Shown here piece by piece: positions 1 to 5,136 of a DNA stretch of 5,136 nucleotides (its first letter is position 1; the number at the start of each line of letters is the position of its first letter). The translations under genes were made by a program, and so were the position numbers. A model generated the notes under the pieces. It saw only the letters and a list, made by a program, of their open reading frames with translations, made no database searches and was not told where the DNA came from. Source of the DNA: JAQTNP01 sp964616145 (GTDB lineage Bacteria; Patescibacteriota; Minisyncoccia; Minisyncoccales; PEYH01); NCBI GenBank assembly GCA_964616145.1, contig CAZTRD010000054.1:1-5136 (forward strand), given 5' to 3'.

Positions 1-527
1 TTCACCTTCCATATAATCCCTCCCCGGAAATCCTTATCGGTCAACAGTCTTGGTATGTCCAATATCGTGCTATTTGGTCGTTCCAGAAGTGTTAATATGG
101 AATTTCTCAGGATATGTTCCAGCCTTGGACCCCAGAACTCAGACCATATCTTTTTGAATACCGAGATAAGCCCTGATGCTACAATGTGATGTTGGTCAGG
201 ATGCACGCTTTCTAGGGGATTAAAAGCAATGGGATAATCAATATCTCCCGGATTGAAATAAATGACATCCTTTACTCTCTTTTTTGGCACGAAGCTCAAA
301 ATATTATCAGATAAGTCACCATGGGGATCAATCAATGCCAAACCGTTGCCATCATTCACATCAGAGATAACCATATTCTGAATCAGCGTTGATTTTCCAG
401 TTCCAGTTTTCCCGACGATGTAAATATGCCCTCGCCGGTTCTTTTCCTTAATACCGAACTTTCTTCTGATGTCCCTGTAATTTGTTACAGCAAAAAATGT
501 GATAGGGTTTTTGTCGTTTCCATTCAT
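1..527 (-). CDS. VirD4/TraD-like type IV secretion DNA-binding ATPase, N-terminal part (runs off left edge)
   Basis: This is the amino-terminal 175 residues of a P-loop ATPase, read by translating the minus strand. A Walker A motif, GKTGTGKS, lies at residues 39-46. It is preceded by HIYIV and followed by a conserved LIDPHGDL block (65-72) and by VIYFNPGD, YPIAFNPLE and VASGLISVFKKIW. This order is typical of soluble proteins annotated as type IV secretion DNA-binding (TraD/VirD4, HerA/FtsK superfamily), which use ATP to move DNA through a membrane pore or process DNA ends. Walker B and the C-terminus lie outside the window. The ATG at 527 is the first possible start, because an in-frame TAA sits two codons upstream. 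No strong Shine-Dalgarno precedes it. Unlike classical VirD4, no membrane helix occurs before the P-loop, so membrane anchoring would need a partner or a later segment. The family call is firm; a conjugative role is only inferred. Confidence 0.87.
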   Translation of the reverse strand, partial: MNGNDKNPITFFAVTNYRDIRRKFGIKEKNRRGHIYIVGKTGTGKSTLIQNMVISDVNDGNGLALIDPHGDLSDNILSFVPKKRVKDVIYFNPGDIDYPIAFNPLESVHPDQHHIVASGLISVFKKIWSEFWGPRLEHILRNSILTLLERPNSTILDIPRLLTDKDFRGGIIWKV

Positions 528-622
528 ACTTTAATGGTAGCTTGCCTATTAGACAAAAGAAGTAAGGGGAAAGAGCCAGTTTGAGCATAAAATCGCCAGT
601 ATTCAACTTGTAGATTTTTTTG

Positions 623-652
623 TTGACTTTTCAGTAGGAATAGATTTACAAT
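623..652 (+). promoter_or_regulatory. Sigma70-type promoter candidate
   Basis: TTGACT at 623-628 (five of six matches to the -35 consensus) is followed after 18 bases by TACAAT at 647-652 (five of six matches to the -10). Transcription would start near 659 and run right, giving a leader of about 250 bases before the 273-residue gene, or a short independent RNA. This is the best promoter match I found in the window. Confidence 0.55.
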
Positions 653-748
653 AGAATCAGAATTTATACTTTAGCAGTGTGTGTGTTGTTAAAAAACAAA
701 GAGGTAAGGGAGAGGCTTTTATGGGAATCATATAATCATTACGACACT

Positions 749-773
749 AAGCTATTGAGCAACTCCGCTTTTT
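749..773 (+). terminator. Weak hairpin followed by T-run, possible leader terminator or attenuator
   Basis: AAGC (749-752) can pair with GCTT (767-770), and GAG (757-759) with CTC (763-765) around a CAA loop. The two stems are separated by an asymmetric internal loop of TATT against C. The Ts run from 769 to 773, partly inside the stem. The structure is short and probably marginal in stability. Its position about 110 bases after the predicted transcription start is what makes it worth listing. Confidence 0.2.
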
Positions 774-898
774 ACAAGTACTAATCCAGAATTTACCTTT
801 GCTTATTCCTTTTCTCTATTTTTGCTATTTTCTTCTTTCGCCTATATTTATATTGTGATCTAATTTGTCAAACAAAGTCCATCATATTCAATCAATAG

Positions 899-905
899 AA
901 GGTGA
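899..905 (+). promoter_or_regulatory. Ribosome binding site of the 273-residue gene
   Basis: AAGGTGA lies six bases before the ATG at 912, a normal spacing. It supports that ATG as the start. No convincing promoter with correctly spaced -35 and -10 boxes is visible immediately upstream; the TATATT stretches at 843-854 lack a good -35 partner. Confidence 0.75.
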
Positions 906-911
906 TAAATT

Positions 912-1733
912 ATGAAAAAAATAATATTTTTAATAGGATTAATTTTATTTCTGGGAATTATCATAATCTTTTCACAGATTCTGGGTGAAACAGTAAAAGA
1001 AGAGAACTCTAATATAACTACAGATAATTCTAGTACAACCAGACCCCTGTCAGTGACTCAGAAGAACGACAAAGAATCTATCATTCTTACAAGAATTCTT
1101 AATAGTCCTTCTATGTTAGATGAGCTTAGAATAGAATTAGGTCTTTCAAATGAGATCTATAATAGCACCAAAGAAGTAATCATTGCTTCTGTTAACGAAC
1201 CCTATTCCACCAAAAGTAAGATTTCTAATATACTACCACAGAACCAGAAAGATTTATTTAATTTTTGGATGAACGAAGCATTAATAATAGAAAAGGTAGT
1301 ATATGGAGAGATAAGTATACATGGAGAAACTATTGAGAGATCTCTAATCTATACAATAAATTTAAAACCATCTATTAGTTTCCTTTTAGCTGAGATTCAA
1401 AAGAATAATATCAATCTGACAAAGCAACAATTTTCTAAAGTAGAGCAGATCATTCGAACTTATAAGGAGTCAATGTTAGTCTCAAGGTTGAAGCTGTTTG
1501 AAGTAGAGGACTTTCCGAGCTCTAGAAAAGAAACTCAAGAAAAGATGGTTGAAAGAAGAAAGACCATGCGTAATCAATTCATTACTTTTAAGAAAAATAT
1601 GCTTGCTCAGATCAACGATGTCCTACAAGAAAAACAACAAGTGAACTTTAAAGCATTTGAAAAAATGTGGGATCCAAATGGTGGCAATTATGAGTGGAAT
1701 AAAGATTTAGAATATAGGTGGATAGAAAAATAA
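912..1733 (+). CDS. Exported or anchored protein with LTxxQ-like motifs (CpxP/Spy-like)
   Basis: The protein has 273 residues. It opens with MKK and a very hydrophobic segment (about residues 4-24) that could be a signal peptide or an uncleaved anchor, since no clear AxA site follows. Residues 28-58 are polar and Ser/Thr/Asn-rich, like a linker. The rest is charged and mostly helical in character. INLTKQQF (167-174) and DVLQEKQQVNF (236-246) resemble the paired LTxxQ motifs of CpxP/Spy-type periplasmic proteins, with a basic, Glu/Lys/Arg-rich helix between them (about 205-232). A similar but weaker pair occurs earlier: LGLSNEI (76-82) and NILPQNQKDLF (106-116). CpxP/Spy proteins are usually about 150-170 residues with one such pair, so this could be a duplicated form. 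Family members act as envelope chaperones or stress sensors; here that role is inferred only. The gene is more AT-rich than its neighbours and lies 67 bases before the large secreted-protein gene. The coding call is firm; the family call is moderate. Confidence 0.85.
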   Translation: MKKIIFLIGLILFLGIIIIFSQILGETVKEENSNITTDNSSTTRPLSVTQKNDKESIILTRILNSPSMLDELRIELGLSNEIYNSTKEVIIASVNEPYSTKSKISNILPQNQKDLFNFWMNEALIIEKVVYGEISIHGETIERSLIYTINLKPSISFLLAEIQKNNINLTKQQFSKVEQIIRTYKESMLVSRLKLFEVEDFPSSRKETQEKMVERRKTMRNQFITFKKNMLAQINDVLQEKQQVNFKAFEKMWDPNGGNYEWNKDLEYRWIEK

Positions 1734-1750
1734 GTCTTTCAAGATTAGAT

Positions 1751-1779
1751 TTGAGTTGGTATTGTTACGTTGAAATATT
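1751..1779 (+). promoter_or_regulatory. Weak promoter candidate before the large secreted-protein gene
   Basis: TTGAGT (1751-1756) and AATATT (1774-1779) are spaced by exactly 17 bases, each matching four of six consensus positions. This could give the 992-residue gene its own transcript. Read-through from the upstream gene is equally likely, as I see no terminator between the two genes. Confidence 0.22.
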
Positions 1780-1784
1780 AAAAA

Positions 1785-1790
1785 AGGAGG
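1785..1790 (+). promoter_or_regulatory. Ribosome binding site deciding a TTG start
   Basis: A perfect AGGAGG, continuing into a further GAG, ends ten bases before TTG at 1801. The spacing is slightly long, or normal if pairing uses the GGAGGGAG stretch. It decides the start: no ATG occurs before or within the signal peptide, and the TTG places a complete signal peptide at the N-terminus. Confidence 0.8.
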
Positions 1791-1800
1791 GAGTGTAAAA

Positions 1801-1893
1801 TTGACACAACGAAGGGAGTTTGTTCACCTTTTTGGTGTTTTGACAGTACTTTTTCTGCTCTTTTCTATAGGATGTGTATCTCCTGCTTTTGCT
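1801..1893 (+). other. Signal peptide of the large secreted protein
   Basis: MTQRR is followed by a hydrophobic core (residues 7-25) and PAFA before Q32, a good signal peptidase I site. A Cys at residue 25 in SIGC is a poor lipobox, because position -3 is Ser rather than Leu, Val or Ile. Lipoprotein processing is therefore less likely than normal cleavage. Confidence 0.8.
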
Positions 1894-4779
1894 CAATTTC
1901 ATGTATATGCTTCACACTATCAGGCCGATACTAAGCCTGAAACTGGAACATTTGAAGTAGCTCTACCTTCGATCCCGCTTAAGAGAGCTGGACAATATGA
2001 TTTAACCAATGCTTACTGGGTAAAAATTATATCTGTTGCTAATCCTAATAGGGCAGTCAATATTCCCATTAGAGAGGTTGGTCCTTGGAATCATTGGGAT
2101 GACTATTGGAATCCTTCTGATATAAGAGTAATGTTTAATGGGAATATTTTCCCTGATCTTGGTCAGGGGCAGCCAGAATCTCATTGGGTATACGGAGATC
2201 CAGGAACCAAAGCTAATGCTCATCCTGATTATCCTCTTGAGCATCCTGGGCAGCGTTTTGTGGGTAATCGTGATCCAAGACAATTCCCAGAGGATCTTAA
2301 TGATGATAAATGTTGGCAATCTGTAAAAAATCCAGCTGGGATAGATTTAGGTGAGGAGGCTTTCGCAGCTTTGGGCAGTCAAGATGGATGGGTTGATTTC
2401 TCTTTTAGTGAACCACCAATGGTTAAAAAGGTAGTTATTACTCAAGATTCAACCGTCATCTATGATTCACAGGCAAAAATAACTCATCCGGCTGGAATTG
2501 GAAAAATTACTATAAAGATAATTTTCAATGAGACAATGAAAACGACTAATTTGCCTGTTGTGTCACCTGTTGTGTCATTTGGGAAAGCAACTCCATACAA
2601 TCAGCATGTTTTCGTAAATGGTTTTTGGTTGCAAACCAATTACAAAGATGATACTTGGACGGGGGCTTTTGATATTTCACCAAGCCAAGGTTCAGAGTTT
2701 GATGGTGAAAATCGAGTAGCAATTTACGCCGAAGACTTAGGTAATCTTCAGATAGACAATGATGAAAAATCAGTGGCATATAATCCGGGTATAGACCAAG
2801 TACATCGCTTCCAAATTTCTACTTCTAATATCTACACAATGGATTTTGAAGATGGAACAGACCGTGCTGTTATCCAAAGTCGCATTCCAGGATTATATTT
2901 CACGACTACTGAAGGATATGATTGGATTTATGGGGATAGAAGAACAGGTCAATATAATATTCCGCCATATGGTGATGGCGCTTACGAATGTAATGGCAAC
3001 TTTTTCGCTTGGCTTGGTGAGAATCAAGGTATGGGACGGATAGATTTCACTGGAGCTACAACCAAGAGAGTCAGTTTTGCTTATAGTTCTAAAGAAATAA
3101 TGTATTTGGAAGCTTATGATAAAGCTGGAGATCTTATAGATAGTGACAGCGGATCTGGAAATCTTAACACAGGAAGATTAGACAGATTATCCGTAACCGG
3201 AGCTAATATTCACCATATTTTAGTTCATGACAGCGGCAATTTTTGGCTTGTTGATGACCTTATAGTCGAAGATTTGCTCAGAGACACAGCAGCAAAATAT
3301 CTGCCTAGCGATTTTGAACGTGCCTTAGAAATACTGAATACTATAAATATCGGTTCACCCGTTCAAACTCCGTTTATCAATAGCGCGATTCAACTCCTAA
3401 AAATCATCCTGAATTGGGGCGGCAGTGAAATGAAGTTGGAAGTGTATAAACCCGACGGAACACTTTATGGCCAATGGCAGTCCTCAACTCCGCCGATTAT
3501 CGTTGATATTCCAAATATAGAGACAGGAGGATGGAAATTTGTTATTACAGCGATAGATATTCCCTATGAAGATTATCCATATGCTTTAGTGATTGGCACC
3601 AAATCATTAAATTTAGCTATAGCTTTGTATGAGGGTTGGAACCTAATCTCTTATTCTACCCAGCCAACAAATAACAGTGTTGGCAAAGTTTTGGAACCAA
3701 TATCAGGTAAATATAACAGCATATTCGCATATAATACACAGACCAATAGCTGGCAATATTATATCATTACAGATGGAGTGCCGATAATCAGTGATCTAAT
3801 AACTATTGACTCAAACAAAGGTTATTGGATAAATATGAAAGAGGATGCTACACTCACCATAGCAGAATCACCTCCGACTGACTTGTCGATACCGTTATTA
3901 TTGGGCTGGAACCTTGTGGGATACAAAGGCACTAACGGGAAGTTAAGGTCGGAAGCCATAGCATCCATATACCAGAATTGCCAGAGCATGTTTGCGTATA
4001 ACACACTATCTAACAACTGGCAGTATTACATCAACACAGGTGGTTCGCAGATAGTTGATGACTTAGATAATATGTATCATGGCAAAGGCTATTGGATAAA
4101 CACATCCTCTGACTGTGTATGGGATCCCAACTCATCACCAGCAGCACCGATGAAGTTTAATTGGGCAAAGCAAACAATACCAAGACCTGAAATGCCATAC
4201 ATAGCCTATGGAAATGTTGAGGTGGACGGCGTAAAGGTGAAGAAGGGATTTGGCCATATACCATCAATTATGCTCAAGGTTGATGGTAAGATAATATCTA
4301 CATACAGGATGCTGTCAAATGAGGGCTATGGAGAATATTACACGTTTGAAATACCAATAACGGATAATGCTAACAAGATAGAGCTATATGTGGAGTTGGA
4401 TGGCGATATAGTGAAGGCGGGTGAATTGCCGATTGGCTTACCGGGCAAAGTTGCAAAGTATGATCTATTATATAGACGGATACCCAAAGAGAGCAGGCTT
4501 TTGCAGAATTATCCTAACCCGTTCAATCCGGAGACGTGGATACCGTATCAGTTATCAGAAGCAGGCAAAGTTACCATTAGCATATATGACATAAATGGAC
4601 GATTGGTAAAGAAGCTGGACATGGGGCAGAAGGAAGCAGGGATATATACAGGCAAGGAAAGAGCAGCGTATTGGGACGGGAAAAATGAAGCGGGAGAGCA
4701 AGTGTCATCAGGTGTGTATTTTTATCGGATTCAGTCTGGTAATTTCTCAAGTATAATGAAATCTGTCATGTTAAAATAA
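1801..4779 (+). CDS. Large modular secreted protein with RlpA-like barrel, GWNL repeats and type IX sorting domain
   Basis: This 992-residue protein starts at TTG after a strong AGGAGG. A signal peptide covers residues 1-31 (AFA before Q32). Residues about 50-202 look like an RlpA-type double-psi beta-barrel: VKIISVANPNRAVNIPIREVGPWN (starts near 74) and NPAGIDL...AFAALG...WVDFSF (177-202) match the usual core, with a long Trp/His/Pro-rich insertion between. Residues about 205-315 resemble a bacterial Ig-like domain (KITIKIIFNETM, SFGKATPY, DDTWTGAF). Residues 345-491 (MDFEDGTD to WLVDDLIVED) look like a choice-of-anchor beta-sandwich, possibly carbohydrate-binding. A small beta domain (about 535-600) follows, then two GWNL repeats (612-687, 702-774), another beta domain (about 800-890) and a type IX sorting domain (895-992). 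It is probably exported by Sec, moved across the outer membrane by type IX secretion and held at the surface; the ligand is unknown. Domain calls come from recalled patterns. Codon use changes near the 3' end, suggesting a mosaic gene. Confidence 0.93.
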   Translation: MTQRREFVHLFGVLTVLFLLFSIGCVSPAFAQFHVYASHYQADTKPETGTFEVALPSIPLKRAGQYDLTNAYWVKIISVANPNRAVNIPIREVGPWNHWDDYWNPSDIRVMFNGNIFPDLGQGQPESHWVYGDPGTKANAHPDYPLEHPGQRFVGNRDPRQFPEDLNDDKCWQSVKNPAGIDLGEEAFAALGSQDGWVDFSFSEPPMVKKVVITQDSTVIYDSQAKITHPAGIGKITIKIIFNETMKTTNLPVVSPVVSFGKATPYNQHVFVNGFWLQTNYKDDTWTGAFDISPSQGSEFDGENRVAIYAEDLGNLQIDNDEKSVAYNPGIDQVHRFQISTSNIYTMDFEDGTDRAVIQSRIPGLYFTTTEGYDWIYGDRRTGQYNIPPYGDGAYECNGNFFAWLGENQGMGRIDFTGATTKRVSFAYSSKEIMYLEAYDKAGDLIDSDSGSGNLNTGRLDRLSVTGANIHHILVHDSGNFWLVDDLIVEDLLRDTAAKYLPSDFERALEILNTINIGSPVQTPFINSAIQLLKIILNWGGSEMKLEVYKPDGTLYGQWQSSTPPIIVDIPNIETGGWKFVITAIDIPYEDYPYALVIGTKSLNLAIALYEGWNLISYSTQPTNNSVGKVLEPISGKYNSIFAYNTQTNSWQYYIITDGVPIISDLITIDSNKGYWINMKEDATLTIAESPPTDLSIPLLLGWNLVGYKGTNGKLRSEAIASIYQNCQSMFAYNTLSNNWQYYINTGGSQIVDDLDNMYHGKGYWINTSSDCVWDPNSSPAAPMKFNWAKQTIPRPEMPYIAYGNVEVDGVKVKKGFGHIPSIMLKVDGKIISTYRMLSNEGYGEYYTFEIPITDNANKIELYVELDGDIVKAGELPIGLPGKVAKYDLLYRRIPKESRLLQNYPNPFNPETWIPYQLSEAGKVTISIYDINGRLVKKLDMGQKEAGIYTGKERAAYWDGKNEAGEQVSSGVYFYRIQSGNFSSIMKSVMLK
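2554..2577 (+). repeat. Perfect 12-base tandem duplication inside the Ig-like domain
   Basis: CCTGTTGTGTCA occurs twice back to back, in frame, duplicating PVVS (residues 252-255 and 256-259). Related Ig-like domains usually run straight from a single such strand into FGK/FGxxSPY, so one copy looks like an extra insertion made by replication slippage. Confidence 0.9.
3634..3861 (+). repeat. GWNL repeat unit 1 (residues 612-687)
   Basis: The unit runs from GWNLISY through IFAYNT, WQYYI and KGYWIN. The same landmarks recur in the same order about 90 residues later. This kind of GWNL...GYWI repeat is common in secreted bacterial proteins and is probably a small beta-rich surface module of unknown ligand. 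Confidence 0.85.
3904..4122 (+). repeat. GWNL repeat unit 2 (residues 702-774)
   Basis: The unit runs from GWNLVGY through MFAYNT, WQYYI and KGYWIN. The two units share GWNL, FAYNT, WQYYI, an I-x-DL segment and KGYWIN, but diverge between these blocks, so the duplication is old rather than recent. This copy carries two Cys (727 and 772) that unit 1 lacks, which could form a disulfide after export. Confidence 0.85.
4483..4779 (+). other. Type IX secretion (Por) C-terminal sorting domain
   Basis: Residues 895-992 carry LLQNYPNPFNPETWIPYQL, then VTISIYDINGRLVKKL, GIYTGKERAAYWDGKNEAGE, SGVYFYR and a terminal SVMLK. This is the FlgD-like Ig fold used as a type A sorting signal for type IX secretion. 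In known systems the domain is recognised at the outer membrane and usually removed by a sortase-like enzyme. The secretion genes themselves are not in this window. Confidence 0.85.
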
Positions 4780-4819
4780 GGTATACGGCAACGATTCGTG
4801 CGAAAACGTGATTTTCAAT

Positions 4820-4832
4820 TTCATGCCATGAA
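4820..4832. repeat. Short perfect palindrome TTCATG-C-CATGAA
   Basis: Two six-base arms flank one central base, 41 bases after the stop codon. As RNA it could form a five-pair stem with a three-base loop, followed by GGTTTTTA, but the stem is mostly A-T pairs and weak for a terminator. It could equally be a protein-binding site or chance. Confidence 0.3.
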
Positions 4833-4872
4833 GGTTTTTATCTGATTTTTTCTACTAATTCGAATCTGAATG

Positions 4873-4903
4873 CTACCCACAGGTATAAAGTATGTGGACG
4901 TAG
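4873..4903 (+). repeat. Imperfect hairpin, nine base pairs
   Basis: CTACCCACA (4873-4881) pairs with TGTGG (4893-4897) and GTAG (4900-4903), leaving a two-base AC bulge and an 11-base loop. No T-run follows, so it does not look like an intrinsic terminator. It may be a transcript-end structure. Confidence 0.35.
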
Positions 4904-4942
4904 ATATAAACTAAAATGCAAGTTGGTTTACAATCCTGAAAG

Positions 4943-4958
4943 TTGTCTTAAAAGGCAA
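4943..4958 (+). repeat. Small hairpin with TAAA loop
   Basis: TTGTCT (4943-4948) pairs with AGGCAA (4953-4958) with one G-T pair and a four-base loop. It is followed by ACTCCCCGTCTTTT rather than a clean T-run. Possible RNA structure, unproven. Confidence 0.25.
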
Positions 4959-5068
4959 TACTCCCCGTCTTTTCATAGATATCAGAAGGTTTTAATATAG
5001 AAGTGATAATAAAAAAACATCAAAACATTTCTCCGTGATTTATGCTACCATTGACAGGTTATCTTTGA

Positions 5069-5136
5069 ATGACAGGAAATCAGCAAAATCCACAGTTGTC
5101 ATACAATAGGTTCGAACTTTATCCAAAGTGCGGAGC
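5069..5136 (+). CDS. Possible start of a further gene, cut by the right edge
   Basis: An ATG at 5069 opens a frame that stays open for 22 codons to the window end and begins MTGNQQNPQLSYNRFELYP, followed by KCG. The composition looks protein-like and a Cys near the edge could start a zinc ribbon, but I do not recognise the family. An AGG ten bases upstream is only a weak ribosome binding site. An eight-codon ORF (MLPLTGYL, from 5042) ends in TGA directly before this ATG. The opposite strand is also open here, so the call is tentative. Confidence 0.27.
   Translation, partial: MTGNQQNPQLSYNRFELYPKCG

Larger units (their letters stand above)
528..911. other. Divergent intergenic region, 384 bases
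   Basis: This gap separates the divergent ATPase and 273-residue genes. It contains a good rightward promoter (623-652), a purine-rich stretch at 698-715 that could be a ribosome binding site, a weak hairpin followed by Ts (749-773) and an AT-rich stretch before the next start. Two short readings compete around 677-784. One is a four-codon ORF from the ATG at 721 (MGII), which has a good AGAGG five bases upstream. The other is a 35-codon ORF from the GTG at 677 to the TAA at 782, whose translation looks protein-like (for example KEVRERLLWESYNHYD) but which has no ribosome binding site. Neither is firm. No tRNA or insertion sequence ends are visible. Confidence 0.6.
4780..5068. other. Intergenic region after the secreted-protein gene
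   Basis: No credible gene lies here. The stretch holds three modest inverted repeats (4820-4832, 4873-4903, 4943-4958) but no strong GC-rich hairpin with a T-run, so the end of the transcript is not obvious. A perfect TTGACA at 5051-5056 lacks a good -10 box at 16-18 bases. GACAGG occurs at 5053-5058 and again at 5071-5076, 18 bases apart. Confidence 0.6.

Noticed and set aside
843..871. Minus-strand TTGACA (871-866) with TATAAA-like bases, a possible promoter for the divergent ATPase
   Set aside because: The spacing to the best -10-like sequence is about 13 bases, too short, and it would leave a leader of more than 300 bases.
1861..1878. Lipobox at SIGC (Cys 25) in the large secreted protein
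   Set aside because: The -3 residue is Ser, and a better signal peptidase I site (AFA before Q32) follows. A type IX sorting domain also fits a freely cleaved signal peptide better.
2002..2319. Minus-strand ORF of 105 codons, and other 62-77 codon ORFs on both strands inside 2138-4016
   Set aside because: All lie inside the well-supported 992-residue gene in other frames, have no ribosome binding sites of note and translate to sequence without recognisable motifs.
3634..4122. GWNL repeats as recent DNA duplication or a recombination hot spot
   Set aside because: Only short blocks match at the DNA level; the units are too diverged to be a recent duplication.
5051..5080. Perfect TTGACA at 5051-5056 as a promoter
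   Set aside because: At 16-18 bases downstream the sequence is AGGAAAT-like, not a -10 box. The TACAAT at 5102-5107 is too far away.
5038..5136. Minus-strand open frame at the right edge ending in TAA at 5040-5042 (about 31 residues, ending in DNLSMVA)
   Set aside because: It could be the C-terminus of a gene entering from the right, but 31 open codons is well within chance, I recognise no family, and it overlaps the plus-strand candidate. Sequence beyond 5136 would decide.
5105..5136. GGTTCGAAC at 5108-5116, resembling a tRNA T-loop
   Set aside because: The flanking bases do not form a five-pair T stem on either strand, and no acceptor or anticodon arms can be built around it.

Overview
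The window looks like bacterial DNA from an uncultivated, AT-rich lineage. The strongest taxonomic hint is the C-terminus of the 992-residue protein. Its NYPNPFNPETWIPYQL core, followed by AAYWDGKNEAGE and SGVYFYR, is the form of the type IX (Por) sorting domain seen often in Candidatus Poribacteria and some related uncultivated phyla. That placement is an inference from remembered family patterns, not a search result.

Layout: (1) Bases 1-527, minus strand, hold the first 175 codons of a VirD4/TraD-like DNA-pumping ATPase that runs off the left edge. (2) Bases 528-911 are a divergent intergenic region with a good sigma70-type promoter facing right and a poorly explained 250-base leader. (3) Bases 912-1733 encode a 273-residue exported or membrane-anchored protein with two pairs of LTxxQ-like motifs, resembling the CpxP/Spy family. 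(4) Bases 1801-4779 encode a large secreted mosaic protein. In order it has a signal peptide, an RlpA-like double-psi beta-barrel, a bacterial Ig-like domain, a choice-of-anchor-like beta-sandwich, a small beta domain, two GWNL repeats, another beta domain and the type IX sorting domain. (5) Bases 4780-5136 are mostly non-coding, with some weak inverted repeats and a possible gene start at the right edge.

The 273-residue and 992-residue genes are co-directional, 67 bases apart, and both products enter the export pathway, so they may form a two-gene envelope unit. The ATPase is divergent and is probably a separate transcription unit. It could belong to an integrated conjugative element, but no relaxase, integrase or attachment site is visible here. 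I see no CRISPR array, tRNA, rRNA or insertion sequence. No clearly new system can be claimed from this window. The most unusual items are the architecture of the 992-residue protein, the duplicated LTxxQ-like layout of the 273-residue protein, and the leader at 653-911.
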